A model generated the notes under the pieces. The model saw only the letters and a list, made by a program, of their open reading frames with translations, had not been told where the DNA came from and ran no database searches. A stretch of DNA of 64,000 bases from contig NZ_CANMFT010000002.1 in the NCBI RefSeq assembly GCF_947497285.1, forward strand, positions 372,001 through 436,000. Direction: 5' to 3'. Positions 31,370 through 40,616 of this stretch are shown one piece after another; the stretch's first letter is position 1; each line of letters starts with the position of its first letter. The stretch comes from an uncultured Aliiroseovarius sp. (GTDB taxonomy: Bacteria; Pseudomonadota; Alphaproteobacteria; Rhodobacterales; Rhodobacteraceae). The translations under genes and the position numbers were made by a program.

Positions 31370-32798
31370 ATGCATCGGCCAAATAGGCCATGCGCAAGCC
31401 GCCCCAATGGCGGCCGTTCACCACGATTGGCGCCGACAGGTCCTTCATTAACGCGAATTGCCCGCCGCCCATGTCACGACGATAGACTTGCAGCAGAAAC
31501 GGGGCGGTGGATTGCCCGGCTTTCAGGCCGACACGGTCGTCAAAAATCCTTCGGTTCCGGCAATGCGCCATGTTCCAGACCGGATCGTCACTTTGGGGAT
31601 GCGAAAAGCACTTGTTGTGTGTGGGCAGGTAGCCGCGTTGATCGACCGCAGCACAAAACACAACGCGCGCGTCGCTGGTCAATGCGGCTTCCAGTATCTC
31701 GGGCAATATGCTGTCGGTCAGACGTGTGAATGGTGCCATCACCTGTTGTGGATTGCTTCCTGGGATCACGTGGTAGGTTTCTGAAAACAGCGCGGCTTCG
31801 GTGATCAACTGCGTGTCCAAAGCGTGCTCAAACCGTTTCGCAATTTGGCGCGCGTCGCTTTGGACCCGTTCGATGAATTGCCGGTCCCCGGACACCACAC
31901 CCAGCCCGACCGTAAGCTGGACCATCCGTTCAGACAGGTCGATCATACCATTGGTTTGCTGGCTGACATGGTGAACACCGGTGGCGGTTTTGGCCGCGCA
32001 CCCGCTGATACTTTCGAACGCGGGCAGAAAGTCGGAAACCAATGCGCCGACGGTTTCAGCCTCGGTCTTTATTTGGCGGGTCGCGTGCGCGTTTTTCGCA
32101 GCCCGTTCGGCCAGATCTTGACTTGCGGTCGTGATCGCGACCGAGCTTTCTATGACGCGCCCAGCCTCAGTCGCAACATCCGCGGATTGGCTGTTCAGGG
32201 TGCCTACAGTCCGTGTCAACGCATCCACATCCGAGAATATATTCTCGGCGGTTTTGGTTGTCTTGGCGGACAATTCGTTGATTGCTGCGGCGACAACCGC
32301 GAAGCCACGCCCCGCGTCACCTGCGCGAGCGGCTTCGATCTTGGCATTCACCGCAAGGATGTTGACCTGCGCGGCAATCGACGCGATTTGTTCGTTGCTT
32401 TTGTGGATGTTGCGCAAGGTGTCGGTCATCTGTGCCATCTGGTCGGCCAGCGCGTTGACCCATTGCGCGATGCCTTGTGCCTGCTGGGCGTTTGTTTCGA
32501 CCTGATCGGCTGTGGCTTTGGCGGATTGCGCGTTGGTTTGCGCACGGCTCATCAGGTCATGCAGCGTGGTTAGAACTGTCGCGTTCGATGCGAGAACGTG
32601 CTGGGACTGCCGGGTAAGTGCCTCGATCGACTGTTTTTGCTGGCCGGCCATCATATCGACATCTGCCAGAAATCCAGCAACATCGACGATCTTGAAGCCA
32701 AGTTCCGCCGCCGCGCGGGCGATGTCATCAAGGCCCTGCTTTGATGCGTCCGGAATTGGGAAAGCTTGGTTTTCGATCATGACCGCCACATGTTTCAC
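31368..32798 (-). CDS. Cytoplasmic methyl-accepting chemotaxis protein with C-terminal sensory domain
   Basis: About 476 residues (GTG at 32798; an ATG at 32780 is an equally good start). No membrane segment is visible, so it is a soluble chemoreceptor. The signalling hairpin tip is complete (IASIAAQVNILAVNAKIEAARAGDAGRGF), surrounded by long heptad-repeat helices from about 40 to 300. The sensory module is C-terminal (about 330-476), unlike classical receptors. It has a Cache-like ending (NGRHWGGLRMAYLA) and conserved Cys/His residues (NKCFSHPQ, NMAHCRNRRIF). Receptors with this plan occur in Roseobacter-group bacteria. No che genes are adjacent. Confidence 0.85.
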   Translation of the reverse strand: MKHVAVMIENQAFPIPDASKQGLDDIARAAAELGFKIVDVAGFLADVDMMAGQQKQSIEALTRQSQHVLASNATVLTTLHDLMSRAQTNAQSAKATADQVETNAQQAQGIAQWVNALADQMAQMTDTLRNIHKSNEQIASIAAQVNILAVNAKIEAARAGDAGRGFAVVAAAINELSAKTTKTAENIFSDVDALTRTVGTLNSQSADVATEAGRVIESSVAITTASQDLAERAAKNAHATRQIKTEAETVGALVSDFLPAFESISGCAAKTATGVHHVSQQTNGMIDLSERMVQLTVGLGVVSGDRQFIERVQSDARQIAKRFEHALDTQLITEAALFSETYHVIPGSNPQQVMAPFTRLTDSILPEILEAALTSDARVVFCAAVDQRGYLPTHNKCFSHPQSDDPVWNMAHCRNRRIFDDRVGLKAGQSTAPFLLQVYRRDMGGGQFALMKDLSAPIVVNGRHWGGLRMAYLADA

Positions 32799-32834
32799 GT
32801 GGCTCGGTGATACAGCAGAGGTCTTATCAGGTGC

Positions 32835-33281
32835 TTAACTGCTGCGCGCCTTTTCAATCGCTGCAAGCGTGGCATCCAGCGGTAGCAAGATCGAGGCATG
32901 GCGGTTTTTGAACTCGCGCGCGGGCAGCAAAGACTCGTAGCCCTCGAAGGGTGCGGATGGCACGGGGCCGTTCTTTGCCAACATCGCGTGCAATTCTTCG
33001 CGGCCCCGCGCAAGTGTTTGCGCATCAAGCCCGATCACAACCTTGCCCAAAACCGCCGCCGAGGCTTGCCCAAGCGCACAGGCTTTTACGTTTTGGGCAA
33101 ACCCGGTCACGATATCGTCCTTAAGAGTGAGCCCGACAGACACCATGGACCCGCACAGGGGGGAGCGTGCCTTAGCCTCGGCGTCTGGTGCGTCAAGCTT
33201 TCCAAGATGCGGAATGGCAGCGGCCAGAGCCAGTATCTGCTTAGAATAGAGCTTGATCAGGTCACTGTCGCTCATTGTCAT
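32835..33281 (-). CDS. Iron-sulfur scaffold IscU/NifU/SufU-like protein with only two of three cysteines
   Basis: 148 residues. The IscU-like fold is recognisable from LYSKQILALAAAIPHLGKL, SPLCGS (C43), KACALGQASA (C68) and HASILLPLDATLAAI. The third cluster ligand of IscU/SufU, in RIKCALLP-type sequences, is replaced by Ser130. Such proteins are annotated as iron-sulfur cluster assembly scaffolds in Rhodobacteraceae. Whether it holds a cluster or acts as a sulfur acceptor for SufS, as SufU does, is open. It is divergent from hisI. An alternative start is the ATG at 33275. Confidence 0.78.
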   Translation of the reverse strand: MTMSDSDLIKLYSKQILALAAAIPHLGKLDAPDAEAKARSPLCGSMVSVGLTLKDDIVTGFAQNVKACALGQASAAVLGKVVIGLDAQTLARGREELHAMLAKNGPVPSAPFEGYESLLPAREFKNRHASILLPLDATLAAIEKARSS

Positions 33282-33348
33282 CCCGCCTTTCGCCTATTGT
33301 TGTATCGGACTACATAAGGGGCAGGTGGAAGATTGGAAAGGACGGGCC

Positions 33349-33708
33349 ATGAAATTCGACGCGCGTGAATTGATCTATGATGCGACGGGTCTGATCCCGG
33401 CCATCGCACAGGATGTCGACAGTGGCGAGGTTCTGATGATGGCGTGGATGAACGAAGAGTCCGTGCGGCGCACGCTTGAGACCGGGCGCGTGACCTACTG
33501 GTCGCGATCCCGTCAGAGCTTTTGGGTGAAAGGGGAAAGCTCGGGCCATGTGCAAGAGCTGGTCGATTTCCGCCTCGATTGCGATCGTGATTGCCTGCTG
33601 GTTCAGGTGCGGCAGACAGGCCCTGCCTGCCATACAAACCGGCGAAGTTGTTTCTACACGGCCGTGAGGGATGGCGAAGCTGTCACGTTGATGGAGCCTA
33701 TGGCCTAA
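33349..33708 (+). CDS. hisI: Phosphoribosyl-AMP cyclohydrolase
   Basis: 119 residues from the ATG at 33349 (RBS AAAGGAC). It opens the purine ring of phosphoribosyl-AMP in histidine synthesis. Family marks are MMAWMNEESVRRTLETG, YWSRSRQSFWVKGESSGH, and the metal-binding DCDRDCLLVQVRQ with the Cys of CHTNRRSCFY. As in other alphaproteobacteria it is the single-domain HisI without HisE. It ends tail to tail with gluQRS, overlapping by four bases. Confidence 0.95.
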   Translation: MKFDARELIYDATGLIPAIAQDVDSGEVLMMAWMNEESVRRTLETGRVTYWSRSRQSFWVKGESSGHVQELVDFRLDCDRDCLLVQVRQTGPACHTNRRSCFYTAVRDGEAVTLMEPMA

Positions 33709-34568
33709 AGCCCAACCATCTTTCGGATGTCGTCCGGCGATTTGCCTTCAGCGCGATACATCGAAATCGCGCGCGCATCATCGCGTTTTGCGAGGCGCTT
33801 GCCTGTTTCGTCACGGATCAGTCGGTGGTGATGGAAGATTGGTTGGGGCAGGCCCAGAAGCTCTTGCAAGATCACGTGGATACGGGTGGCGGCGAACAGG
33901 TCCTGACCGCGAACCACATGCGTGATGTCTTGTGCCGCGTCGTCCACCACAACGGCTAGGTGATAGGAGGTTCCCATCGCTTTGCGTGCCAACACGATAT
34001 CGCCTATGTCGCGCACTGCGTCGTCGCCGCTGAAGGTGATGGACCCGGTCTCAGCGTCAGGACCTGCGCCGGTTTCGAAAAACCGATAGGTCTTGGACGC
34101 CGTCGCCCGCGCCATGTCGAGGCGCAAGGCAGTATCACGGGGCAACGGACCGGTGGGGGGCGTGGCCGGGCGGCAGGTGCCGGGATAGATCACCCCGTCG
34201 GGACCAATCGCCGGCGACGCACCTTCCTGAGGGGCACTGGCGGCATCGGCGATGTCGCGGCGCGTGCAGTGGCATGGATAAAGCAAGCCCTTGGCCCAAA
34301 GGGTCTGCAGGGCCGTATCATAGGCAGGCTGGCGATCTTGTTGGCGGATCGGGGGGGCGTCCCAGCGGACACCCAGCCACTGCAGATCATCAAAAATTTG
34401 CGTTTCCCAATGCGGTTTGGAACGCGCCCGGTCGATGTCTTCTATGCGCAACAAAAAACGACCACCCGCGGTGCGGGCCATCGAGAAAGCTAGCAACGCC
34501 GAGTAAGCGTGACCCAGATGAAGCGGCCCTGTGGGCGATGGCGCGAAACGTGTCGTGAATACAGACAT
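33705..34568 (-). CDS. gluQ: Glutamyl-Q tRNA(Asp) synthetase
   Basis: 287 residues, a truncated glutamyl-tRNA synthetase that lacks the anticodon-binding domain. It attaches glutamate to queuosine in tRNA-Asp. The HIGH motif reads HLGH (17-20), and a KMSKS-like KRLAKRDDA lies near the C-terminus. A zinc-binding set (CHCTRRD and PGTC) is present, as typical for this family. It follows trmFO by 19 bases, so tRNA modification genes cluster here. The stop codon overlaps the hisI stop. Confidence 0.92.
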   Translation of the reverse strand: MSVFTTRFAPSPTGPLHLGHAYSALLAFSMARTAGGRFLLRIEDIDRARSKPHWETQIFDDLQWLGVRWDAPPIRQQDRQPAYDTALQTLWAKGLLYPCHCTRRDIADAASAPQEGASPAIGPDGVIYPGTCRPATPPTGPLPRDTALRLDMARATASKTYRFFETGAGPDAETGSITFSGDDAVRDIGDIVLARKAMGTSYHLAVVVDDAAQDITHVVRGQDLFAATRIHVILQELLGLPQPIFHHHRLIRDETGKRLAKRDDARAISMYRAEGKSPDDIRKMVGL

Positions 34569-34587
34569 TTACGCTCCACACTTCATG

Positions 34588-35934
34588 TCAGTCAAAGGCC
34601 GAAAGCCAATCGGTCCACGCTGCTTTCGCGCGGTCCGTATAGGCTTTGTAGCGGTCTTTTCGACCGCGTCGCCCGCCTTTCAACCCGTCAACGGGGCGAA
34701 ACAGCCCGAAGTTGACGTTCATCGGCTGAAAGGTTTTCGCCTCAGCGCCGCCGGTGATGTGATGGATCAGGGCACCCATAGCGGTGTCTTGCGGCAGCTT
34801 CGGAAGGGGGCGGCCAAGGATCTCGGCCGCGGCCATGCGACCTGCCAGCAAGCCCATTGCGGCACTTTCCACGTATCCTTCGACCCCGGTCACCTGTCCC
34901 GCAAAGCGCAGGTTGGGACGCGACTTCAAGCGCATCTGGTCATCCAGCAGCGTCGGCGAATTCATGAAGGTGTTGCGATGAATCCCACCCAGACGCGCGA
35001 AGGAAGCGTTCTCCAACCCTGGGATCGTCTTGAATACATCGGTCTGCGCCCCGTATTTCATCTTGGTTTGAAAGCCAACGATATTATAAAGCGTGCCCAA
35101 TGCGTTATCACGGCGAAGTTGAACCACCGCATAGGGCTTGTCTTCGGGTTTATGGGCGTTTGTCAGACCAATGGGTTTCATCGGTCCAAAACGCAACGTT
35201 TCACGGCCACGCTCGGCCATCACCTCGATCGGCAGGCAGCCGTCGAAATAGGTGGCGGTTTCGCCGTCGTGAAATTCGGTCTTGTCAGCGGCCAGAAGCG
35301 CGTCGATGAACGCTTCATACTGCGGCTTGGTCATCGGGCAGTTAAGGTAGGCCTTCTGCTCTTCTTCCGTGTCGCCCTTGTCATAACGCGACTGCGCCCA
35401 AACCACGTCCATGTCGATGCTGTCGGCATAGACGATGGGGGCGATGGCATCGAAAAACGCCAACCGGTCCGTGCCGGTTTCGCGTGCAATCGCTTCGCCA
35501 AGCGCGGGTGAGGTGAGCGGACCGGTGGCGAAAATCCAGCTGCCGTCATCGGGTAGGTCAGTGATCTCGCCGTAATCGACCCGGACATTCGGCAGGGCGC
35601 GCAGCTTGGCGGTGACGGCTTGCGCAAAGGCCTCGCGGTCGACGGCAAGCGCACCACCGGCAGGCAGGCGGTTTTCGTCGGCCGTTGCCATGATGACCCC
35701 GTTGGCCTTGCGCATTTCCCAATGCAGCAAGCCCACAGCGTTTTGTTCGTCGTCGTCAGAACGGAACGAATTGGAGCACACCATTTCAGCGAAATCGCCG
35801 GATTGGTGGGCAAAGGTGCCAACGTTCGGGCGCATTTCATGCAGCACCACATCGACGCCCATGTGCGCCGCTTGCCACGCTGCTTCGGATCCGGCCATGC
35901 CGCCGCCGACAATATGAAGGGTCTTTTCAGTCAT
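34588..35934 (-). CDS. trmFO: Methylenetetrahydrofolate-tRNA-(uracil-5-)-methyltransferase TrmFO
   Basis: 448 residues from the ATG at 35934. It uses FAD and methylenetetrahydrofolate to make 5-methyluridine at position 54 of tRNA. The N-terminal FAD motif is [11 protein letters not shown] (10-20). Family marks are [12 protein letters not shown] and [26 protein letters not shown], the latter with a conserved Cys. The C-terminus has the typical [13 protein letters not shown] longer in-frame reading to 36045 would overlap the VOC gene and is rejected. Confidence 0.95.
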   Translation of the reverse strand: MTEKTLHIVGGGMAGSEAAWQAAHMGVDVVLHEMRPNVGTFAHQSGDFAEMVCSNSFRSDDDEQNAVGLLHWEMRKANGVIMATADENRLPAGGALAVDREAFAQAVTAKLRALPNVRVDYGEITDLPDDGSWIFATGPLTSPALGEAIARETGTDRLAFFDAIAPIVYADSIDMDVVWAQSRYDKGDTEEEQKAYLNCPMTKPQYEAFIDALLAADKTEFHDGETATYFDGCLPIEVMAERGRETLRFGPMKPIGLTNAHKPEDKPYAVVQLRRDNALGTLYNIVGFQTKMKYGAQTDVFKTIPGLENASFARLGGIHRNTFMNSPTLLDDQMRLKSRPNLRFAGQVTGVEGYVESAAMGLLAGRMAAAEILGRPLPKLPQDTAMGALIHHITGGAEAKTFQPMNVNFGLFRPVDGLKGGRRGRKDRYKAYTDRAKAAWTDWLSAFD

Positions 35935-35977
35935 GTGCCGCAGATAGGCGAACGCGTGCGAAAAGGGAAGAGGCGCA

Positions 35978-36367
35978 TTAGCGTTTTGGTTGCAGCAGAT
36001 CCCAAAGGTTGCCGTGCAGATCTTCGAACACGGCGACAGTCCCATAGGGTTCGTGGCGGGCCTCTTCGCGGAAGGTGACGCCGGCCTTCGTCATATGGGC
36101 ATACATCGCGTCGAAATCATCTGTGAACAGAAAATGCCCGACGCGCCCGCCGGCCTGATTTCCGACGGCGCGCCGCTGATCACCTGTAGCGCGCGCGATC
36201 AGAAACGCGGTTTGTGCGTCGTGCTGAGGCGCCATGCGCACCCAACGCTTGCCGTGGCCCATGTCGGTGTCTTCCAGCAAAACGAACTGCAACGCCTCCT
36301 GAAACCAAGAGATCGCGCGATCATAATCGTCGGTCAGGAAGGCAATCAGGCCAAGTCTGTTGTTCAC
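35978..36367 (-). CDS. VOC-family (glyoxalase/bleomycin-resistance-like) protein
   Basis: 129 residues from a GTG at 36367 with GTGAGG upstream. The beta-alpha-beta-beta-beta repeat of the vicinal-oxygen-chelate fold is visible, with [22 protein letters not shown] and a C-terminal [17 protein letters not shown], whose Glu or His could bind metal. The chemistry is not predictable. It lies between gyrA and trmFO on the same strand, about 45 bases from trmFO. Confidence 0.82.
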   Translation of the reverse strand: MNNRLGLIAFLTDDYDRAISWFQEALQFVLLEDTDMGHGKRWVRMAPQHDAQTAFLIARATGDQRRAVGNQAGGRVGHFLFTDDFDAMYAHMTKAGVTFREEARHEPYGTVAVFEDLHGNLWDLLQPKR

Positions 36368-36434
36368 GTGTGACCTCACTTCGCCGTGGTGCAAGGCGTG
36401 TCGCTTGAGAAAACGTCAAGCCAAGACGGCGGAG

Positions 36435-36483
36435 AAAGGACACCATGGGTCCGGTGACAATGGTCACGCGATCCATGGTGTCC
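36435..36483 (-). terminator. gyrA terminator: long two-tier hairpin
   Basis: GGACACCATGG (36438-36448) pairs perfectly with CCATGGTGTCC (36473-36483), 11 bp. The loop holds a second stem GTGAC/GTCAC. On the minus strand it is followed by TTTCTCC. It sits 18 bases after the gyrA stop and so probably ends that transcript. Confidence 0.6.
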
Positions 36484-36500
36484 TGAATGGTGCTGCGACG

Positions 36501-39269
36501 TCAGGTGTCTGTCCCTGCATCGCTTTCGCTCACGACCTCGGTGTCAGAGGCAAGCTCGTCGCTGGTATCCTCATCCGACTGCTCGGCAATCCGCGCGACC
36601 GACACGACCTCTTCGCCTTTGCCGGTGTTGAACACTTTGACGCCACCTGCGCCGCGTGACCGGAAGCTGATGCCGTCGACGGGGCACCGGATCGACTGGC
36701 CCTTGGACGTGGCCAGCATGATCTGGTCCTCCTGCGCGACCGGGAACGACGCCACAAGGGTGCCGCCACGCATCGCCTTGTCCATCGCGGCCACACCCTG
36801 ACCGCCGCGTCCACGCACCGGATAGTCATGCGACGAACTGATCTTGCCCGCACCGCCAGAGGTGATGGTCAGGATCAAGTCCTCGGCGGCTTGCATTTCT
36901 TCAAACCGCTCGGGCGTTATGTCGCCTTCGGGCTCGTCGGCACCTTCATCATCAGCCCCCGCCATGGCGCGACGCATCTTGAGGTAGGCGGCGCGTTCGT
37001 CGGCTGTCGCTTCGAAATGTCGGATCACCGACATCGACACGACCTTGTCGCCGTCGTTCACAAGCCTGATGCCGCGCACGCCGATCGAATCGCGGCCCTT
37101 GAACACACGCACTTCGGTGGTCGGGAACCGGATGGCACGCCCTGATGCGGTCACCAGCATGATGTCGTCTTCATCGGTGCAGATCCGCGCATCGACCATT
37201 TCGACGCCCTCGGGAAGCTTCATGGCGATCTTGCCGTTTGATTTCACATTGGTGAAGTCTGACAGCGCGTTACGGCGCACGCCACCGGCGGTGGTCGCAA
37301 AGAAGATTTGCAGATCGTCCCAATCCTCTTCAGGCGCATCCACAGGCATGATCGCCGCCACGGACACACCGGGCGGGATGGGCAGAATATTCACGATGGC
37401 CTTGCCCTTGGCGGTGCGTCCCCCTTGCGGCAGACGCCATGTCTTCAGCTTGTAGACCATGCCTTCGGTGGTGAAGAACAAAAGCTGCGTATGGGTGTTG
37501 GCCACGAACAAAGTGGTCACCACATCCTCTTCCTTGGTCTGCATCCCGGACAGCCCCTTGCCGCCGCGCTTTTGCGCGCGGAAATCGGCCAGAGGCGTGC
37601 GCTTGATATAGCCGGTTTCGGTCACCGTCACGACCATGTCTTCGCGCTCGATCAGGTCTTCGTCGTCCATGTCGCCGGACCAGTCCACGATCTGGGTTCT
37701 GCGCGGCACGGCGAAGGCGTCTTTCACCTCGCGTAGTTCATCCGAGATGATCGCCATGATCCGGTCGCGCGAACGCAGAATATCCAGGTAGTCGCGTATC
37801 TTGGCGGCAAGATCTTGCAGTTCGTCGGTGACTTCCTTCACCCCCATCGCCGTCAGGCGTTGCAGGCGCAATTCCAAGATGGCGCGGGCCTGTGCTTCGG
37901 ACAGGTTATAGGTCCCATCCTCGTTCATCTTGTGGCTTGGATCATCGATCAACTGAATATATTCGGCGATGTCATGCGCCGGCCATCGGCGTTCCATAAG
38001 CTTGGCGCGGGCATCGGCCGGATCATGCGAGGCGCGGATGGTCGCGACGACCTCATCCACGTTCGAAACGGCAACGGCCAGACCACACAGCACATGGCTG
38101 CGTTCGCGTGCCTTGCGCAAGTCAAACGCCGTGCGGCGCGTGACAACTTCTTCGCGGAACGTTATGAAATAGCTCAGGAAATCGTAAAGCGTCAGTTGTT
38201 CTGGGCGTCCGCCATTCAACGCCAGCATATTGCACCCGAACGAGGTCTGCATCTGCGTATAGCGGAACAACTGGTTCAACACGACCTCGGCGGTCGCATC
38301 GCGCTTCAGTTCGACAACCACGCGCACGCCGATCCGGTCGCTTTCATCCTGAACGCTGGAAATTCCCTCCAGCTTCTTTTCGCGCACCAATTCGGCGATC
38401 TTTTCGATCATCGAGGCCTTGTTGACCTGATACGGGATCTCGTCCAGCACGATGGCATAGCGATCTTTGCGGATCTCCTCGATCCGGGTCTTGGCGCGAA
38501 TAATGACGCTGCCGCGCCCCTCAAGATAGGCTTTGCGGGCACCAGAGCGCCCAAGCATGATGCCGCCGGTCGGGAAGTCGGGGCCGGGGACATACTCCAT
38601 CAACCCTTCCGAGCTCAGATCCGGGTTTTCGATCAGCGCCAGCGTGGCGTCGACCACTTCGCCCAAATTGTGGGGCGGGATATTGGTGGCCATGCCAACC
38701 GCGATGCCGCCGGCACCATTGACAAGCATGTTGGGAAAGCGCGCGGGCAGGACGGTCGGTTCAAGGTCTTTACCGTCGTAGTTGTCCTGAAAATCGACCG
38801 TGTCTTTCTCGATATCCGCCAACAAGGAGGCGGCCGGTTTGTCCATCCGCACTTCGGTATACCGCATGGCAGCGGCGTTATCGCCGTCCATTGAGCCGAA
38901 ATTGCCCTGACCATCCAGAAGCGGCAGCGACATCGAGAACGGCTGCGCCATGCGCACCAGCGCGTCATAGATCGCGCTGTCACCGTGGGGGTGGAATTTC
39001 CCCATCGTGTCGCCAACCGGTCGGGCCGATTTCCGATACGGTTTGTCATGGGTGTTTCCGGTGCCGTACATCGCATACAGGATGCGCCTGTGGACCGGTT
39101 TAAGACCGTCACGCAGGTCGGGAATCGCCCGGCTGACGATCACGCTCATCGCATAATCGAGATAGGAGCTTTTCATCTCCTCTTCGATCGAGATTTGCGG
39201 GCCATCATAGGTGGGGCGTTCAGGCGGCATTTCGCCTTCGTTTTCAGGTGCTTCAGGGGTATCTGTCAC
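36501..39269 (-). CDS. gyrA: DNA gyrase subunit A
   Basis: 922 residues from a GTG at 39269. A longer frame to 39416 crosses the promoter region. Gyrase A cuts and religates DNA to introduce negative supercoils. The quinolone-resistance region reads [17 protein letters not shown], with Ser and Asp at the two classical positions, that is the susceptible form. The catalytic Tyr is in MRYTEVRM (around residue 137). The C-terminal half has the six-bladed DNA-wrapping domain, including the GyrA box ([10 protein letters not shown]), and ends in a strongly acidic tail. Confidence 0.96.
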   Translation of the reverse strand: MTDTPEAPENEGEMPPERPTYDGPQISIEEEMKSSYLDYAMSVIVSRAIPDLRDGLKPVHRRILYAMYGTGNTHDKPYRKSARPVGDTMGKFHPHGDSAIYDALVRMAQPFSMSLPLLDGQGNFGSMDGDNAAAMRYTEVRMDKPAASLLADIEKDTVDFQDNYDGKDLEPTVLPARFPNMLVNGAGGIAVGMATNIPPHNLGEVVDATLALIENPDLSSEGLMEYVPGPDFPTGGIMLGRSGARKAYLEGRGSVIIRAKTRIEEIRKDRYAIVLDEIPYQVNKASMIEKIAELVREKKLEGISSVQDESDRIGVRVVVELKRDATAEVVLNQLFRYTQMQTSFGCNMLALNGGRPEQLTLYDFLSYFITFREEVVTRRTAFDLRKARERSHVLCGLAVAVSNVDEVVATIRASHDPADARAKLMERRWPAHDIAEYIQLIDDPSHKMNEDGTYNLSEAQARAILELRLQRLTAMGVKEVTDELQDLAAKIRDYLDILRSRDRIMAIISDELREVKDAFAVPRRTQIVDWSGDMDDEDLIEREDMVVTVTETGYIKRTPLADFRAQKRGGKGLSGMQTKEEDVVTTLFVANTHTQLLFFTTEGMVYKLKTWRLPQGGRTAKGKAIVNILPIPPGVSVAAIMPVDAPEEDWDDLQIFFATTAGGVRRNALSDFTNVKSNGKIAMKLPEGVEMVDARICTDEDDIMLVTASGRAIRFPTTEVRVFKGRDSIGVRGIRLVNDGDKVVSMSVIRHFEATADERAAYLKMRRAMAGADDEGADEPEGDITPERFEEMQAAEDLILTITSGGAGKISSSHDYPVRGRGGQGVAAMDKAMRGGTLVASFPVAQEDQIMLATSKGQSIRCPVDGISFRSRGAGGVKVFNTGKGEEVVSVARIAEQSDEDTSDELASDTEVVSESDAGTDT

Positions 39270-39291
39270 GTTGTCCGCCGTTTTGGTGTGG

Positions 39292-39317
39292 GTCACACAA
39301 TATATGGTTGTGCTGAC
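39292..39317. promoter_or_regulatory. Dyad-symmetric element in the gyrA/ctaA divergent region
   Basis: GTCACACAA (39292-39300) and TTGTGCTGAC (39308-39317) are inverted repeats with one extra base, around a TATATGG centre. On the gyrA strand CATATATTG in the middle could be a -10 element. The element lies 23-48 bases upstream of the gyrA start and may be an operator. No binding protein is apparent. Confidence 0.35.
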
Positions 39318-39464
39318 TATATCATCGGGGTTGAGACAGGGGCAACCAAAAGGACTGGACCTTTGGCGATAACCTTCGGATTTCCAACTTTTTCCTGCCC
39401 CTTGCCCCCTTGGCATTCGGGCTCAAGTAAAGGAATATCGCGCCGAAGCGATTGGGAGAGCCAG

Positions 39465-40613
39465 ATGACAAAGCCCCGCAGCATTTTTGAAGAGGTCGGC
39501 ACGGACACGCAAGGTGACCGAAAGACCGTCGCCACAGGGATGATCGAACGCGGATCGGGTGGCGGCGCGGCGCGCGGTGCGGTGCGGATATGGCTGTTGG
39601 TGCTGTTTGCACTGGTCGCCGCGATGGTCGTGGTCGGCGGGTTGACCCGGCTGACTGATTCCGGGCTGTCGATCACCGAATGGGCGCCGTTCACCGGCGC
39701 CATGCCCCCCACATCCGACGCTGCATGGGCGGCCGAGTTCGCAAAATACCAGAAGATCCCCGAATTCCAGTTGCAAAACAGCAGTATGGATCTGGCTGAC
39801 TTCAAGGCGATCTATTGGTGGGAATGGGGACATCGTCAGCTTGGCCGCTTTATCGGTTTGGTCTGGGCGATCGGTTTCTTCGGATTTCTGGCGGCCCGAA
39901 AAATCCCGAATGGTTGGACCGGACGATTGGCGTTGCTGGGCGTGCTTGGGGGGCTTCAAGGTGCTATCGGCTGGTGGATGGTATCCTCTGGCCTGTCGGG
40001 CGACCGGGTGGATGTGGCATCTTACCGGCTGGCGATCCATCTGGGTCTGGCGTTCATCATCCTTGGGCTTATCGCCTGGTTCATCTTGCTGCTTGGACGG
40101 CGCGAAGCCGACCTGATGACCGCCCGTCGCCTGCGCGAAACCAAGCTGTTTGGCATGGGCACAGGTCTTCTTCATCTTGCGTTTCTGCAGATCCTGTTGG
40201 GCGCGCTGGTCGCGGGCATCGACGCAGGGCGCTCGTTCGTGGACTGGCCCTGGATGGCGGGACAGATCTTTCCGCCCGACGCGTTCGACCTAAGCCCGAT
40301 CTGGCGAAACTTTTTCGAAAACGCAGGGCTTGTGCAGTTCATGCACCGGATTGTCGGCTACCTGCTGGTCATTTTTGCCTTCGTCGTGTGGCGGGTGTCA
40401 CGCCGGTCGGGCAACCAAATGGTGCGCACGGCTTACACTCTGGCGGGTCTGATGGTGCTTGGGCAAGCGGTGCTGGGGATCACGACGGTTCTGCAAGCCT
40501 CGCCCTTGCATGTTGCGATCACCCATCAGGTGGGCGCGATCCTGACCTGGGTCCTGATCCTGAACGCGCGTTTCCTGGCAGGCTACCCCGCCGAACAATC
40601 TATCCGAGGCTAG
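39465..40613 (+). CDS. ctaA: Heme A synthase
   Basis: 382 residues from the ATG at 39465 (RBS GGGAGAG), about eight membrane helices. It oxidises heme O to heme A for aa3-type cytochrome oxidase. The four heme-binding histidines are in the expected contexts: WEWGHRQLGR, ASYRLAIHLGLAF, QFMHRIVGYLL and HVAITHQVGA. The proteobacterial Cox15 type is indicated by the long N-terminus and VGGLTRLTDSGLSITEW. It precedes the M32 carboxypeptidase gene by 3 bases. That pairing is unlikely to be functional. Confidence 0.94.
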   Translation: MTKPRSIFEEVGTDTQGDRKTVATGMIERGSGGGAARGAVRIWLLVLFALVAAMVVVGGLTRLTDSGLSITEWAPFTGAMPPTSDAAWAAEFAKYQKIPEFQLQNSSMDLADFKAIYWWEWGHRQLGRFIGLVWAIGFFGFLAARKIPNGWTGRLALLGVLGGLQGAIGWWMVSSGLSGDRVDVASYRLAIHLGLAFIILGLIAWFILLLGRREADLMTARRLRETKLFGMGTGLLHLAFLQILLGALVAGIDAGRSFVDWPWMAGQIFPPDAFDLSPIWRNFFENAGLVQFMHRIVGYLLVIFAFVVWRVSRRSGNQMVRTAYTLAGLMVLGQAVLGITTVLQASPLHVAITHQVGAILTWVLILNARFLAGYPAEQSIRG

Positions 40614-40616
40614 GCG

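Noticed and set aside
31238-31729. Cysteine-rich ORF starting MYHDGSLPVTCPKTRCDC
   Set aside because: The Cys pattern is attractive, but the frame has no RBS, runs through the strong terminator at 31334-31369 and continues antisense into the chemoreceptor gene without a stop.
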